The notes: generated from the sequence alone by a model not told the origin. DNA of 36,465 nucleotides from Protostelium mycophagum (GCA_002081555.1 MZNV01001435.1:1-36465); one strand, 5' to 3'; counted from the stretch's first letter, positions 1 through 11,870 are shown. Program-made: numbers and translations.

Positions 1-88
1 TTCATCGTGGAGAGGTGGCTCCCTATTGGCTTCTGACGGCTCTCTCAATGTAAATTGTTTAGATCACCAACAATGACTGAACATTTAC
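1..88 (+). CDS. possible 3' end of an upstream gene (edge fragment)
   Basis: A plus-strand frame is open from the window edge to a TGA at 86-88 (serine/glycine-rich, ending ...CLDHQQ). AATAAA signals lie about 60 and 75 bases downstream, near 145 and 161, which is consistent with the end of a gene entering from the left. It is too short to assign a family and could be chance. The AATAAA signals face a minus-strand gene whose own signal is at 185-190, so the two would be convergent. Confidence 0.2.
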
Positions 89-192
89 AAAGCAAAGATG
101 GATGACCATGGACGAATATCAAGAGGAAGGACCCACCTTTATCCAAATAAAATGTGTGTGAATAAAAGCGACAGGTTTTAAAGATTTATTTT

Positions 193-515
193 TCATGTTA
201 TCACAGTCGGATATTCTGTGGAGGGTGTTTGGTATTCTGTTGGTGATGGTGCAATGGATGTCTGAGCTTCTGATGAGGTCTGAGGTATTGCGGTGGACAT
301 CTGATGTTCTGTTGATGATTGGGTACATTGGATGTATGAAACTCTGTGGATGTTTGTGCAGAAGAGAAGAACTACCAATTCCACTCTTTGATATTCCTTC
401 CTTTCCCTGCAGTGTTGTCGGAGATTTCGTCCCTGTGAAGCCCCTAAACACTTCCACAGACTACAATTTGGATCCTATGGCAGAAAAAATATTGGATGCC
501 CGTCAAATCAAATAG
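193..515 (-). CDS. C-terminal part of a Ser/Thr/Pro/Gln-rich protein (uncertain)
   Basis: The minus-strand frame ending at TGA 195-193 encodes a low-complexity tail with loosely repeated QTSSEAQT, PSPTEYQT and PSTEYPT units. The repetition is visible in the DNA as repeated TCTGATGTTCTG-like stretches on the plus strand. An AATAAA (reverse complement at 185-190) lies 3 bases after the stop, as at several firm genes here, which is the main support for the minus strand. The exon structure upstream of about 390 is not resolved, with a possible 3' splice site near 310. No family recognised. The overlapping plus-strand frame 195-515 looks like its shadow. Confidence 0.3.
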
Positions 516-744
516 ATATAAAACAAGACCATGAGAGGAAGATCCCTCTCAGATATTAATAAGTCGTGTCTATAAACCGAACTATTATTTGTATGAGAAT
601 CAGAATATAGGTGTGTTTACGCCGTTTTTTATACAATAGGAGCCAAAATTTCAAAGTGGTTCAGACATTTCATGAGTTGTAATTTGACATCAACGTAAAA
701 TAAATCTCATCTACATCGAAGATTACAACGAGAAATTACGACTT

Positions 745-2775
745 TTATCGATTCAGATGTTTCGGCGAGTTTTCATACAAGGACTTCCATAGATAACTAC
801 AACAATCAGTTTTCCCGCCAAAATTCAAATTCAAATCTCACGCTTGGGAGAGTAGAACATCGATCTGTTGTAACGACCAATTGTGTGTCGGCGGTTCTTT
901 CAAAAATAACATGATGTCCTGAAAATCCCGCGTCTTCAGCTCTGCAGAAAAATGGCACAGAAAAGCGGCACAGACGTAAACGTGTAAAATACTGTATCGT
1001 GTCAGTCTACAACGATGTAAAATCGTATCTTTGATACGAGACATAAGAAACGACAGGATGTTGCAAAGAAGACCTGAACGGATCTTTTTCGGCGAGATAA
1101 GTGTCCCAGATCCGGGTGCTCAAATGCATTGGAAATTCACGCATCAACAGGCAGTTCATCCACGCAAAGGAAAAGTGGGCGAATTCGACTTCTTGTGTTT
1201 TGAGATGTTCGTATAGAGCAGCTGTGATGACGTCAGATTACACCGTTGTAGATGGTGGGAATGTGGACTTGCCGTCGATTCGCTTGACCAACTCGCTCAG
1301 CTTGTGCATCATTCTTGGAAATTTCAGTGAAATTTCGAGGTCACGTGACTTACCGTTGTATTCCAGGCTGAGCGAAAGTGTAATTATCTTGTATTCCATC
1401 CAACAATTTGGTCAGACACCAATACGTATCGGCCTCCACCTGTACACCCATCTTCAGATATTCTCTCATCTACAACGAGGCATTCTCACCCTTTCAAGAA
1501 CATCACGTGGAATTGTAGATGGATCTATGGACTTGATCTCTTTGTTCATATTCTCTTGTAAAAATAAAATGATGAAGGGGGTGGCCAGGTCATTTATTCC
1601 TAGATCTGTCAATCTACAACGTGTGCAAAGGTATATTTTGCAGTAATATGGTCGTGCTCGAACATCTTTTTGATCAGCATAAAGTGACAGTTTGTTCACT
1701 GTATCAACTTCTTAACGTTTATACCTTGGACATAGCCACTAGCGGGATGTCTTATACCCCATATATAAAGGATCCTCGCAAGCGACTGTTGAACATCCTC
1801 GTTCTGGAATAGTTGTGTCGTAGGCAATGTCCTGGGCACATCTAATTGGATCTATGATGTCATAAATATCACATTATGATGTCTTTACACAAAAATACCT
1901 TTTATTGTAAAATTGAATATATTTTTTTCGTCGAAGGTAAATTCAATGAAGATTGTGATCTACAAAGTTGTAGATGGGAAATTCACCTGTTTATATAGGG
2001 TCTGCTCTTCTGCACTTCTGTGGTCATCTGAGATATCATAATATTTCGGCACACAAGCGGCGTACTCCTCTCTCTTCCTTTCTAATACCTGTCCTCTTCT
2101 GTCTGCATTGGCAGGAAGGTATTCCTGGAAAATTTAATGTGAAGATCAATGTGTGGTCAATCGAATGGAAATTGGAAATGATTGACTCACGAGTAGCAGA
2201 CGCCAGATGATAGGACGAAATTCAGATGGTATTCCATGCCAAGAAAGTGATCTCAATTGTTCTATAAATCATCAGAGGCATCAATCAAAACGACTTTTGA
2301 GACTTTCACTCGTGACACAGAACAAAGAGTGAATTTTGACAAAAATACTTGTCATTATGACTCACCTAAATCGACGATAGGATTTCCTAGAAGTCTTTGT
2401 AACTTTTGTGCTTTGATATCGGGAGGTGAAGATGGTGCAGAGGTCGTATTTAGTTCGGAATCCGCTCCCGCCTCTCCACATAATCAGAAAAAAAAAGATT
2501 AAGACATGAAGAAAACAGATGAAAACACTTACCGTTCCCTTCATTAGAATTTTCACGCCGTAGAACAGGTGATGTCGGGGGTATTTTGTTTGGAGTGTGC
2601 TGTGGTGACGAATCGATTGGTACTGGTTTGTTTGTGCCAACTGCTGGCGAAGTCACCGTTTTGATAGTCCCTGGCACCTGATATGTCGTTCAGAACTCAT
2701 TACAAACGGTGTCAAACTGACTTTAGTCAATGTCGGTTTCCAGAAGCCACCGCCAGACTTCTTTTTGTCGCTCAT
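745..2775 (-). CDS. TBC-domain Rab GTPase-activating protein, TBC1D22/Gyp1 type
   Basis: Rab GAP that speeds GTP hydrolysis on Rab proteins, a membrane-traffic role; the family acts mainly at the Golgi. It is a multi-exon minus-strand gene with start MSDKKKSGGG at 2775 and TAA at 747-745. A proline/serine-rich N-terminus is followed by the TBC domain in order: KAQKLQRLLGNP (about 2,400), SLSWHGIPSEFRP and IIWRLLL (about 2,215), the arginine-finger motif IQLDVPRT (about 1,845), the glutamine-finger motif YVQGINDL split by an intron near 1,720-1,600, EADTYWCLTKLLDG (about 1,420), RIWDTYLAE (about 1,110), and DFQDIMLFL then SPKHL near the end. Both catalytic fingers are present, so it should be active. 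The exon 1/2 boundary can be drawn two ways, both in frame. Gene order and splice phases are otherwise consistent. No AATAAA was found close to the stop. Confidence 0.9.
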
Positions 2776-2978
2776 GACTCATATGTCCAAAGATCCTTCT
2801 GTCGTGCAGATGTGTCTCGTTGTAGAGAGACGATCGGACAGATTATTCGTGGTGTATTTTCTGTTGACGTGTACACCAGCTTCAAAACAATCAGCCACCT
2901 CTTCACCTTCTTTATTATAAACTTCGACGTTCTTCCGTCTTTTCGATCTTATTTCTGTACAATGTTGGAATCATCTGC

Positions 2979-3890
2979 TTAGACCAAATTTAGTTCGTCA
3001 AGAATGACAGAGCGGAGGGAGTCCATTGGGCCTCCGATGTTACATCTTGCAATTGGATTCTGTGGGCGAGGTCTGGTCTCCAATGAGCGCAGGACTTCTA
3101 CGATCTGTGTGGCAGTGAGAAGGCTATTGACAAAGGAATATGTGGCGGCATACCTGATCTCTTTGGTCCAACTCTTGTCCGAGGGAGTAGATCTGGTCTC
3201 TCAAGTATCTCATCTTTTCATCGTGTTCCCTGCCAGTGTCAGAGGCGGTATGAGGAGAAATGAGGTTCACCTCTGTTGTTTTGCTTTGTATAGTTCAAAT
3301 GAAGCGACTTCTAAGAAGAGAGCGAGATCGCCAGAGGCACGTTGCATGGAAGCGGTGTCAGTGCTGGAGTTGCTGTCTTCAGAGGTCAAAGGCTCATTGT
3401 ACCAGCTGTCCAAGTTGATCTTTGTCCTCTTTCTATCAGACGGGCGACGTCGTTCGGCGACACCCTTCTTACGACCGAGGGTTTCAGTCTTCTCCTTGGT
3501 GTCTACGTAGGTTCTCTTTCTTTTATTGGGTACCTCCGCCTGTGCCAACACTTCATCGGCATCCTCTTTGTTTGTCGCGAAAACATCGATCGAGATGGTG
3601 TGAAGAGCTGGCTTAGCATGGACAGAGGGGGAGGAAGGTGATTCGTCTTCGCTGACGGATGGGGAGTTGCCTTCAACGCCCCATGCCACTTTTAGACGTC
3701 TGCGTAACTCTGCCTTGAGCCCAGATGGTGACAGACCCAGTCTCTTGAGCTCTACTCGTAATTGACGAAGGTTGAGGCGATTGGGATCGGTCAATCTGGT
3801 TATCTTCTTAGAGTCTGGCGAGCCATGTGGTGATGTCGCGTCACTGTAGTTTCCGTCTCTCTCTGGGCTGTACGCTTCGATGTCCATCAT
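2979..3890 (-). CDS. SAP-domain protein with basic middle and C-terminal helix
   Basis: Probable nuclear DNA- or RNA-associated protein. The start chosen is the MM pair at 3890-3885; the frame stays open to 4070, so a longer N-terminus is possible. A serine/aspartate-rich head is followed by a clear SAP motif at about residues 35-65 (LRQLRVELKRLGLSPSG, then LKAELRRRLK), then a Ser/Pro-rich stretch and a basic, NLS-like segment (KRKRTY, RKKGVAERRR). A short intron (about 3288-3246) leads to a small exon EHDEKMRYLRDQIYSLGQEL and a second intron to the last exon ending ...LDELNLV, stop TAA 2981-2979. The two C-terminal exons look helical, perhaps a coiled coil. Function beyond the SAP domain is not known. 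Its 3' end is about 200 bases upstream of the TBC gene on the same strand. Confidence 0.75.
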
Positions 3891-4173
3891 TTGTATGTTG
3901 CGCGATGTCTTCCCTGCCTTGGTTCTGATGTTGTGCGGACTTCTTTTGTGATTGGGCGTTTCTGGGAAACGACGCGTTAAAACACGAAAGCCAGAATTTA
4001 TGTGTACGTAAATCTGGTTTTTAGGGATGCGATGGAGCAAGGACGTAAGCAGACAACAATTAATTTCCAATAGGCAGCCATTGGCATGACCGAGTCTATA
4101 GACTGTCTCTCTTGGTCATTCCTGAACCTCTGAAGAGGCCTCCAGATTGTGGTTTCCCTGCGGCCTGATAGAG

Positions 4174-4323
4174 ATGTCAGATTTTTTGGACAAGAACTGC
4201 ACGATTTGGGAACACACATCACCGCATTTGCCGGAAATTTGTCCAATCAAAATCCTCATTCTTGAGAATATCAGCAAGGTGATTCAGAGCTTCAGAGGAA
4301 ATGGAAGGAATGTGGAAGGGTGA
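4174..4323 (+). other. small upstream ORF (49 aa) overlapping the MLF start
   Basis: ATG at 4174 opens a 49-codon frame beginning MSDFLDKNCTIWEH that ends at TGA 4321-4323, past the chosen MLF start (4301) in another frame. It could be a uORF on the MLF transcript, an alternative N-terminal exon, or chance. No homology is recognised. Confidence 0.2.
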
Positions 4324-5113
4324 CAGAGGCTCAAAAGCTAAGGAGATGAGTGCCAACAGAGTCTGGGATGGACACAGGAGCATTATGAGAGAAATGGAAG
4401 AAATGATGGAATCATTCGGGTCCTTTCACATAACAGACCACAGACAGCATCGCCACGGCACCGAAAGGTTCTTTTCTGACGACATTTTTAATGACAGGTA
4501 GGAGAAGAAGCACTGCGTTGTGTCTGTGATGACGTTGCCAGTATGATGATTCCAAATCATTTCGACAGAATATGGCCCTCAAGGACTTCTCTCAGTGATT
4601 TATTCGATCATGGACTGCCCGAAAATGCAATAGGCATAGTTCAATCAAGCAGTTACTATTACTCTTCTGGTAACAGTGGCAGAAATGGTCATACTGTGGA
4701 GAAAACTTCTTACCAGAGAAGAGCTCCTGGTGGAGTAAGCAGATCATCTTTACGCCAGCTTACATGTTTTGTTTATGCTCGCAGGTGTCTGAGAGGCACA
4801 TTACCGACCGTGACAGCCGCACTGGCAGACAAAAGATGACCATTGAGAGATCGCTTGGTGATAAAACACAAGTATTAACTCGCGAAAGAGACTTTGAAGG
4901 AAGAGAGACCAGAAGTCAACGTCTGAGAAACTTGAGTGAGGATGAAGCTACTCATTTCGACGAGAGGTTGGTGTCACATTTGCTTCGTTACATTTTTCTG
5001 AATGAAGGAGATGGCGAGAGGCGGCAAGAGAACAGAGGTACGAGCTCCCTGAGTCTGATGCCAGAAGGTATCGTCATGGCGACAGAGGCGACCAGAGAAG
5101 GATGTTATACTGA
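4301..5113 (+). CDS. myeloid leukemia factor (MLF) family protein
   Basis: Homologue of MLF1/MLF2 adaptor proteins, which shuttle between cytoplasm and nucleus in animals; role in protists unclear. Four exons. Exon 1 (MEGMWKGDRGSK..., then REMEEMMESFGSFH) ends at about 4497. Exon 2 (from about 4542) carries SSSYYYSSGNSGRNG and the family hallmark YQRRAPGGV; the intron near 4735-4794 splits the RRAPGG-VSE junction in frame. Exon 3 has RHITDRDSRTGRQ, ERSLGDKTQVLTRERD and EDEATHFDER, matching the family's conserved block ending in the F-D-x-x-W region; the W follows the next junction (RRWREAAREQRYELP). Stop TGA 5111-5113; AATAAA at 5132-5137. The start codon is the first in-frame ATG of exon 1; a further 5' exon is possible. 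Confidence 0.85.
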
Positions 5114-5310
5114 GGAACAAATTCTCTTGTGAATAAATGTAGATAACATTGACTTGGTGAACAGAACATGATGTGGTGTCACTACCTCTAAACAAAAACT
5201 TACTCCCCAAGGCTTGTAGGTACAGGAATAGAGATGAGTAAATGAGCCTACCGTCAACTTTCCGTTGCTGGGTTGGCTGTGGTCTAATAAAATTAAACAT
5301 CCGGTTGTAA

Positions 5311-8300
5311 CCGTGGTCACTCCAAACTGCTCGGGTGACACTGGACACATCTTCAAATCAACATCATCTCAAGGTGGATAACTCTACCCCTCCGAGTATC
5401 AATGGCTCGCCCGCCAGGCCAACAGCGAGCACATTCATTCCAGCTCAGAAGCCAAAATTGAAGAGATCGAGTTGTCGTCTCTCTAAACCGCCATCATTTG
5501 ACGCGGTAGACCTCACGTGAGTATAATCATCGAGATTGAGACGTAGAATTCCATTCGTATTCCGTATTATCTGGTGCTGACTCGTATCAAGAGCGATTCA
5601 GACTCGAAATAGGGAACAATCCATTAGTTCAGCAGGCTCGAGCGCGAGTAACGACAGCTCTCCGATCGACTCCCAGCCCAATTTCGAAAATACCTTCAAA
5701 TACATCCATGGTGTATCTTTTGATCGTTCGTGAGTCATCTTCGATGAAAATTGAAATTGGCGGACCCATTAATCATCATCGGCAGGAGATCGACGACAAA
5801 CATAGATGGAGGCAGACCCTATTCTGAGAGCCAATGTATGTCCCAATGATCCAATCCATTCTCATTTTTCACAGCGAGCACCAGTTCTCAACCAGCTAGA
5901 ACACCCAGTGAATCTGGCATTTTGACCTCTGATAGCTGGCTGGAGACCTCGAGAGATGTAAATCGTTTTTTAGCATGTGTTCATTTAAAAATATAAAATA
6001 AATGAAAATGAATGATTTCTGATCATGAGGTGATCATGACGCCTTCATAGTCTGAGATATCTACACAAATTTATGCCACTGTATCACAAGAAGATTTAGA
6101 TAGAGAGCTGCAGAGGAGAGAGTCAGTAAGAAGAAGCTCGCATGGAGATATCTTTAAAGGACAAACCAAATATGCTGGTAAGCCATTTCTGTTTTCAGAC
6201 TGATTTTTTATTTATATTTTTGGTATTTATGCCCGATTCCATTTTCCCGCCAAATTCACTTTTTCAAAATTCAAATCTTGTAGTTTACCGGTCACGCATA
6301 CACACGACTGGTGATGACGCTGTAAACGCCAGGATGATGCACACAGCTGTCATTTGGGAAGATTTTATGTTTATTTATGGTGGAATCAGAATCAATCCTC
6401 CAGCAAGATGGGACGACATCAAGAGTTACCATTTCGGTGAGTTTTCACTGAAAATTCAAAAAATTCTCTCCAGATTTTCTCTGAAAATTCGAAAGATTCT
6501 CTCAAAAGATTTCATTCTTGTGCCATTTTTCTTATGAAATGATTTGATCTGATCACTATAGCAACGAGGACGTGGTCAGATCCAGTTAGATCTGTCGGGG
6601 TCAAACCGAAGGAGAGATTTGGTCACTCTGCTGTTGTCTACAACGACTCCATGTTTATTTTTGGCGGGGATCTTCACGGTGTGATCACTGAAGAGGAACG
6701 GAATTTTTAGTGAAATTTCGTTGAGATCTGACCGTTGTAGATGTGGGAATTTCCGTTCCAGGAACAAGTCTGGAGACAGATCGATTTTAATCATATTGTA
6801 AATGCACCAGTTGGTGCTTCCAACAGTAACTCCGGATTACCCTCAATGGCCAGTCTGTGGCAGGGTCAGTCTACAATGACCACATTTTCCCGCCAAAATT
6901 ACGCCGACACTATTTGCGTCCTCGTGATCTAAAATTCAATCTCTACTGTACAGTGATGATGACGTCATACCAGGGGCGTTGGGAGGGGGTGGGCAGGCAG
7001 CTCCAGTAGTTGTAGAGAAGATAGGACCTCGTGCCGGACACTCATCAGTATTATGGGATAAATGCATGTATGTATTCGGCGGCTTTGCGAACCCAACAGA
7101 ATGTACAAATGACATGTGGCAATATAATTTCGGTGAGTTTTCAAGATATTTTGTACAGGCTCGCGTTGTGGATATATTCTGATTACGTGTCAGTCACAAA
7201 TAGATGGACTCGTATTAATTATTCTGGGAACGTGGTGATACCTCCTCGGTATTACCATTCTGCCGTTGTCAGGGGGGAATCTATGTACGTTTTTGGCGGG
7301 AGAGATAACACTTCAAAATTGGGAGATTTCTGGGAATTTAAATTCTGTAAGAGGATTTTTTCCCGCCAAAATCAAGATTGAAATTTCAAAGCGAATCGGA
7401 CGTGGTCACAAATAAATGTGACGATCGGACCGGGACCTCGGTCAAACCATGTTTCAGTCCTGGTACAAGGTGGGATTTCATGGAAATTTCACGAAAATCG
7501 AGTGAAAAATCGCAGGAAATATCTATATTTGTGGCGGGAAAACGGACGTGGAGAGCGACATGAGGACTGTAGAAGTTTTTGAATTCGATTTTGGTAATTT
7601 ATTATTATGGGATTTCCGTATACGAACTTTCCCTGAATTTTCAAGTGTACAGAAAATGGTTCCGCGTGATCACAAAGTCTGAAGAGGGTCTTTTGTACAT
7701 GTCGGCGGTAGTACGCAACGATAACGTATTCTTCTTCGGGGGTGTTGTAGATGGTTACCCCCCCGCCACAGTCAGTGATTTATCCTATTTATGCCTCAGC
7801 CCAATAGATTATGAAGAAGAAATTGAAATGGATGGTGAGTATACATCGTTGTAGATGGATAAAAATACACGCACCATTAAAATTGTATATCTCAAAAATC
7901 ACCATACTTCAAAAAATGATCGGTACATTACACCGTTGTAGACGCCGAAAAAATTTCTAAATATATTATAATTGAATTTAACAGAGATGGCCAAGGTGAA
8001 TTCACTTCCTCAGAATCTGTGGGAGGCGACAGCCTTAAAGAGGCACCCTGCCGTTCTGTCTCTTTGTGAGAGGATCAGAGGGATATCACATAGACCTTCT
8101 TATGCATCTCTGGTGAACGCTTCCAAGACAGAGAATACGGGGGCTGTCAGCAGTGTGGAGGTGCGTTGTAGTCCAGTGCTTCGACTTTGAGAGATTTTTC
8201 ATGTACATCAATGATGTCATGATATCGACAATCACATTAATCATGCATGTTATGATGATGGCAATGACGTAATGATGACGTGGTCGGTAGGTGTTGCAGA

Positions 8301-10984
8301 TCATAATGGAATATCTCAAGCACAAGAAGATGGATAATGTTGTCAAGGCGATCCAAGATGAAAGTTCAGTGAAATGTGAGCGAAATTTCATCGAAATTTC
8401 GAAAGATGACGAGAATATAGACGCGGAAAGAACCACAAAAGACCCAAGATTATTGAATTTGTTACGTGTCGCCCACAGAACCCTCAGAGACAGAGCCCCC
8501 GGAATCGCAGTTTTCAGTTCGCGACTCCCGAGAGGTGGTCATTCGCAGATTATTCGCAGAACTGAAATATGCGATAGTGATGCAGGAATATGATATGGAC
8601 CAGGAGGTCTTAATCTCCGATCATCTGAGAAGAGAGGAAGGTACGGCAGAATTCACCATTTTATTCTAGTAACGCAACGTACCACGGTAACAACCGTCAC
8701 CACGCAAAAGAAATCTTGAAATTTCACTGAGATTTCGTAGTTCAGCAGACTTCGAGCAGCTGGGAGGAGCCGGACGACTCTCGGTATATCGTGCGTACAG
8801 AGGTGATTCAGCGAGATTTCACATTTTGGCGGGAAAATCTAATGACCACCAGACACTCAATGACAAAGAGATCGGGTTCATACGCTTCAGTACGCTCAAC
8901 AAGTTGGTCGCGGAGCTCACCACAGAAACAGAAGACTCTCACTTGGGTAAGTGTCATACCTGTCAATATGACATCTTCTTGACATGTCCCACACACAGAC
9001 GGCCAGACTTGATTTGTGAATACTCTTGAGGCATTTGTAGTGCAATAGCTTCTTTGTACCACAATATATATTTGTTGTCATCGACACGAGATATTTCACT
9101 CTATTTGGTAAAGTTGACTCGTTGTAGATGTAGAGATGAGCAAATTATTCCTTAGCGTGTTCACACGCTTCACGACACCGGATGTCCTGCTGGAAAAATT
9201 GATAGAGAGGTACCGTTGTAGATCGTGAAATTTCACTGAAATTTCAGGTACGATGTGGAGGAGGAGCTTCTACAAGACGAACAATGGGAAATGCTTCCTG
9301 GGACAAAAGCGCGTGTCTGTCAAGGTGAATTTTTCCAGAAAATTCCAAGAAAATATCACTTTTCCCCTCGATTTTTCTCTAATTTTTCTGATGTCTTTCT
9401 TCGATTTTTCTAAGAAAATTCCAGTCCTGCAGATGTGGGTTGACCGTTTTGGTTGGGACTTTTCAAACTCCGACGCATTAAATCAGAAACTCCGGCTATT
9501 CATAGAAGGCCCCCTGTCAAGGGACGGGAACCTCGGTGTCGTAAAGCATCTCAAGACGTCATTACTCATGCTTGATAAGAAGGTGACATATATTCACGTT
9601 AATAACCGTGAGTTGCGGTACAATCTTTGTGGCGATTTGCGCCAGGAGAAGTGAATATTTATCTGAATATCTTTTCTGCATAAAAGCAACCTTTTTCACG
9701 TTAATAACCGTGAGTTGCGGGAATATCCTTTTGCACCACTGCGGCGCTTCGCGCCACCAGAATTGTGTCGAATGGTTTTTTGAAACAAAATGATGGAGAC
9801 ATAATCCCGTGTAATTCTTTGGGAAGCTTGACACTTGACATTTGGCGTTTGACACTTGAAATTTGACACCTGATGAAAGGAATTTGGTCATGATCATTCC
9901 CTGGATAAATATTTTCTGAATATCTGCAGAAAAGCAACGATGATGAGGACATCATACTCAAAGGGACACCACCAGAGGTCAGGCTGCCCAAGAATCCGTT
10001 GATCTTTAGTGCGGAACTAAACGTGAGTCACATCGACGAGCTCGAACTGGCAAGACAACTCACCATAATCGATTTCGAGATATTCTCGCGCATACAGGTT
10101 CGTTGTAGATGATCTTGAAATTTCACTGAAATTTCGTAGCCATCAGAATTGTACAGGAGGAAGTGGTTAGACCCGGATCAGAATCATCTTTCGCCGAACG
10201 TCTTACACTTGAAGAACAGAAGTGCCGCCATCACGAGTTGGGTGACAAATACCATTGTGACAAGCGTAAGTCGAAATTTCGGTGACTTTTACGTGGATTT
10301 TCCTGAAGAATGCAGGAGGTACGGAAGACAAGAACCAGGCTGGTCGAGAGGTTTGCGAGAATCGCAGAAGTGAGTGATATAAATGTGCGATATGTGACTG
10401 AACTTTTATAGAATCTTCACCGCATACGCAATTTTCACACACATTCAGCCGTTGTAAATGGACTATGTCACCCAGCTGTCAGTGCTCTGACCCAAACTAT
10501 GCAAGACGTAAGTGTATTCTGTCATGTGTCACCCTGACATGTCAAGTTGACACCGAGATGTCGCTCAGATCTTGATCAACAGATGGTCCATTTGGGAAAA
10601 GAGAATGGGTGGAAGAGTTACACACCATCAGAAGGCATCAGACTTCCGATCATGTGAGCGTCATTGTCAAGATATTCTGTTTAGAAATAGCACCCTGACA
10701 GTTTTGACAGTGACGTGATCCTCACGGACATCATGGCGATCGAGGATGGACAACCCGATGAGGTGGATGGACTCATCAACTACGAAAAGTGTAGATCTCT
10801 TTACGAATCTGTCGGCCTCGTCCAGTGTATCCAACAGAGGACTTACAACCTCCAACCTGTTGTCCAAGTCGCAAAGATCATCACGAAACTGCCAGAGCCG
10901 CTTTCTGTTGATGAATTGATGGAGGCAGCACAAAAAGCAGAGAGCAGGCGGCAGACGGTAAATTCCACACAGGCTCTCCCATAA
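5311..10984 (+). CDS. kelch-repeat, LisH and RasGEF (CDC25) protein
   Basis: Ras guanine-nucleotide exchange factor with the domain order of Dictyostelium GefF-like proteins (from memory). More than 20 short exons. The N-terminal 200 residues are Ser/Thr-rich. Six kelch blades follow: about 6350-6430 (FIYGG), 6640-6680 (FIFGG), 7040-7100 (YVFGG), 7240-7300 (YVFGG), 7430-7560 (YICGG), 7690-7740 (FFFGG). A LisH motif lies at 8291-8370 (IIMEYLKHKKMDNVVKAIQ). RasGEF_N spans about 8,740-9,580 (FSTLNKLVAELTTE, FLSVFTRFTTPDVLLEKL, MWVDRFGWDFSN). The catalytic CDC25 domain spans about 9,930-10,890 (ELARQLTIIDFEIFSRI, RFARIAE, NGWKSY, VILTDIMAIEDG). Stop TAA 10982-10984 with AATAAA at 10984-10989. The initiator ATG is not found: exon 1 is open from 5311 without an in-frame ATG, so an upstream exon is missing. 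Around 8,470-8,560 a short intron must change frame; more than one placement works. Its introns are the richest source of the repeat motifs reported in the findings. Confidence 0.85.
9593..9755. repeat. duplicated intron segment with hairpins inside the RasGEF gene
   Basis: A perfect 26-bp direct repeat (9593-9618 and 9695-9720, starting TTCACGTTAATAACCGTGAG) is followed each time by a GC-rich hairpin of GGCG...CGCC form (9641-9653 variant, 9743-9755 GGCGCTTCGCGCC). Between the copies, ATATCTTTTCTGCATAAAAG resembles the real 3' splice region of this intron near 9,912-9,938. The intron therefore looks partly self-duplicated. Confidence 0.7.
9828..9872. repeat. short irregular tandem repeat, TTGACAC/TTGACAT units
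   Basis: About five imperfect copies of CTTGACA-C/T-TTG(A) occur in a row in the same RasGEF intron, just 5' of the real 3' splice region. No function evident. Confidence 0.5.
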
Positions 10985-11049
10985 ATAAACTGCAAAATAT
11001 TTCGGGTTGACCTTTTCTGCTTGTTTATTTTGGGTCCAAAGCCTCATCT

Positions 11050-11870
11050 GTGTCAATCAAACCGATGGGTCGCTCCGACACAATTCAGCTCAGAACACCC
11101 ATCCTGCTCTTCCTGAACCCAGCAGATGAACAGCACGTCAAGCGTTACCGCCGACTTGCAAAGAAAAAAACCAACGTCTCCATTATTTTCCTGCCCTTTC
11201 ACAATCCCGGTATTTGCTACACCTGAGACACCGCCAAAAGATCTGTGGAGGCGCTGGTCGACGAATACAACCCAAAGATAACGCGCATGTTCATGCTTGA
11301 CGATGACATCAAGAAACTTTAGACCAGCCGATGTGAATCACGGCTTGGTTGCCGTTCAACGAGGGACTGGTGCACTACTCGTGGGGTCGTGCCCTCAACG
11401 ATGCAGGGCAGCAAACTATCATAACACACAGACAATGCATGCTGATCCTTTCCATCCAGCCGAAACATCCACTTCCTGAGAGACGAGTCACCCAAGCCGA
11501 CACCAAAATGCAGAAAACTCTCAATCTGAACCAGCATGTTGGCCACAAAGACCTCTTAACGCTAGTCGCGTTGCAGGCTGACAGCAAAGGAGATCAAACA
11601 ATTTCAAAAGAAATTCAATAAGGGGAAGGATCTTGGATATCACAAATTGTTCATGGAGGAGGACTGGTACTACAACGCCTTCGCTGGCACACCCCCTCTC
11701 ATGTTACCACTGAAGGCCCCAGCGTCAACAAGACGAAGAACAAAGGACATCTATTTGGGAGCTTAACAAGCCAGGGGACTACTGTTGCATCGTGAGGTCC
11801 AACAGCCTCTTGAACGAGAACATGCTTAACAAACACAAAAAGTTGGTTGTATTTTAGATGGGGTTAATCT
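11050..11870 (+). pseudogene. decayed gene, possibly a GT-A-like glycosyltransferase
   Basis: Protein-like sequence is recognisable in successive plus-strand frames but is interrupted by several stops and frame changes. The first part has hydrophobic beta-strand-like runs (PILLFLNPADEQHVKRY, VSIIFLPFHNPG) and then ITRMFMLDDDIKKL; a hydrophobic strand ending in DDD is typical of metal-binding GT-A-type transferase folds. Later pieces (FNEGLVHYSWGRALND, FMEEDWYYNAFAGTPP) also look like former coding sequence. No intact start-to-stop model can be drawn. It directly follows the RasGEF stop and its polyadenylation signal on the same strand. Family assignment is an inference from the motif only; the origin (host duplicate or acquired gene) is unknown. 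Confidence 0.55.

Noticed and set aside
195-515. Plus-strand ORF of 106 codons
   Set aside because: Reads as the shadow of the minus-strand Ser/Thr-rich repeat tail, which has its own AATAAA next to the stop.
3004-3641. Plus-strand ORFs opposite the SAP gene
   Set aside because: They overlap firm SAP-protein exons on the other strand and show no domain.
8460-8560. Frameshift in the RasGEF gene
   Set aside because: A short GT..AG intron ending at the CGCAG near 8,558 restores the frame, so no lesion is needed.
10500-10600. Broken frame in the RasGEF catalytic domain
   Set aside because: Using the acceptor ATCAACAG just downstream gives an in-frame exon (NGWKSY) and an intact domain.
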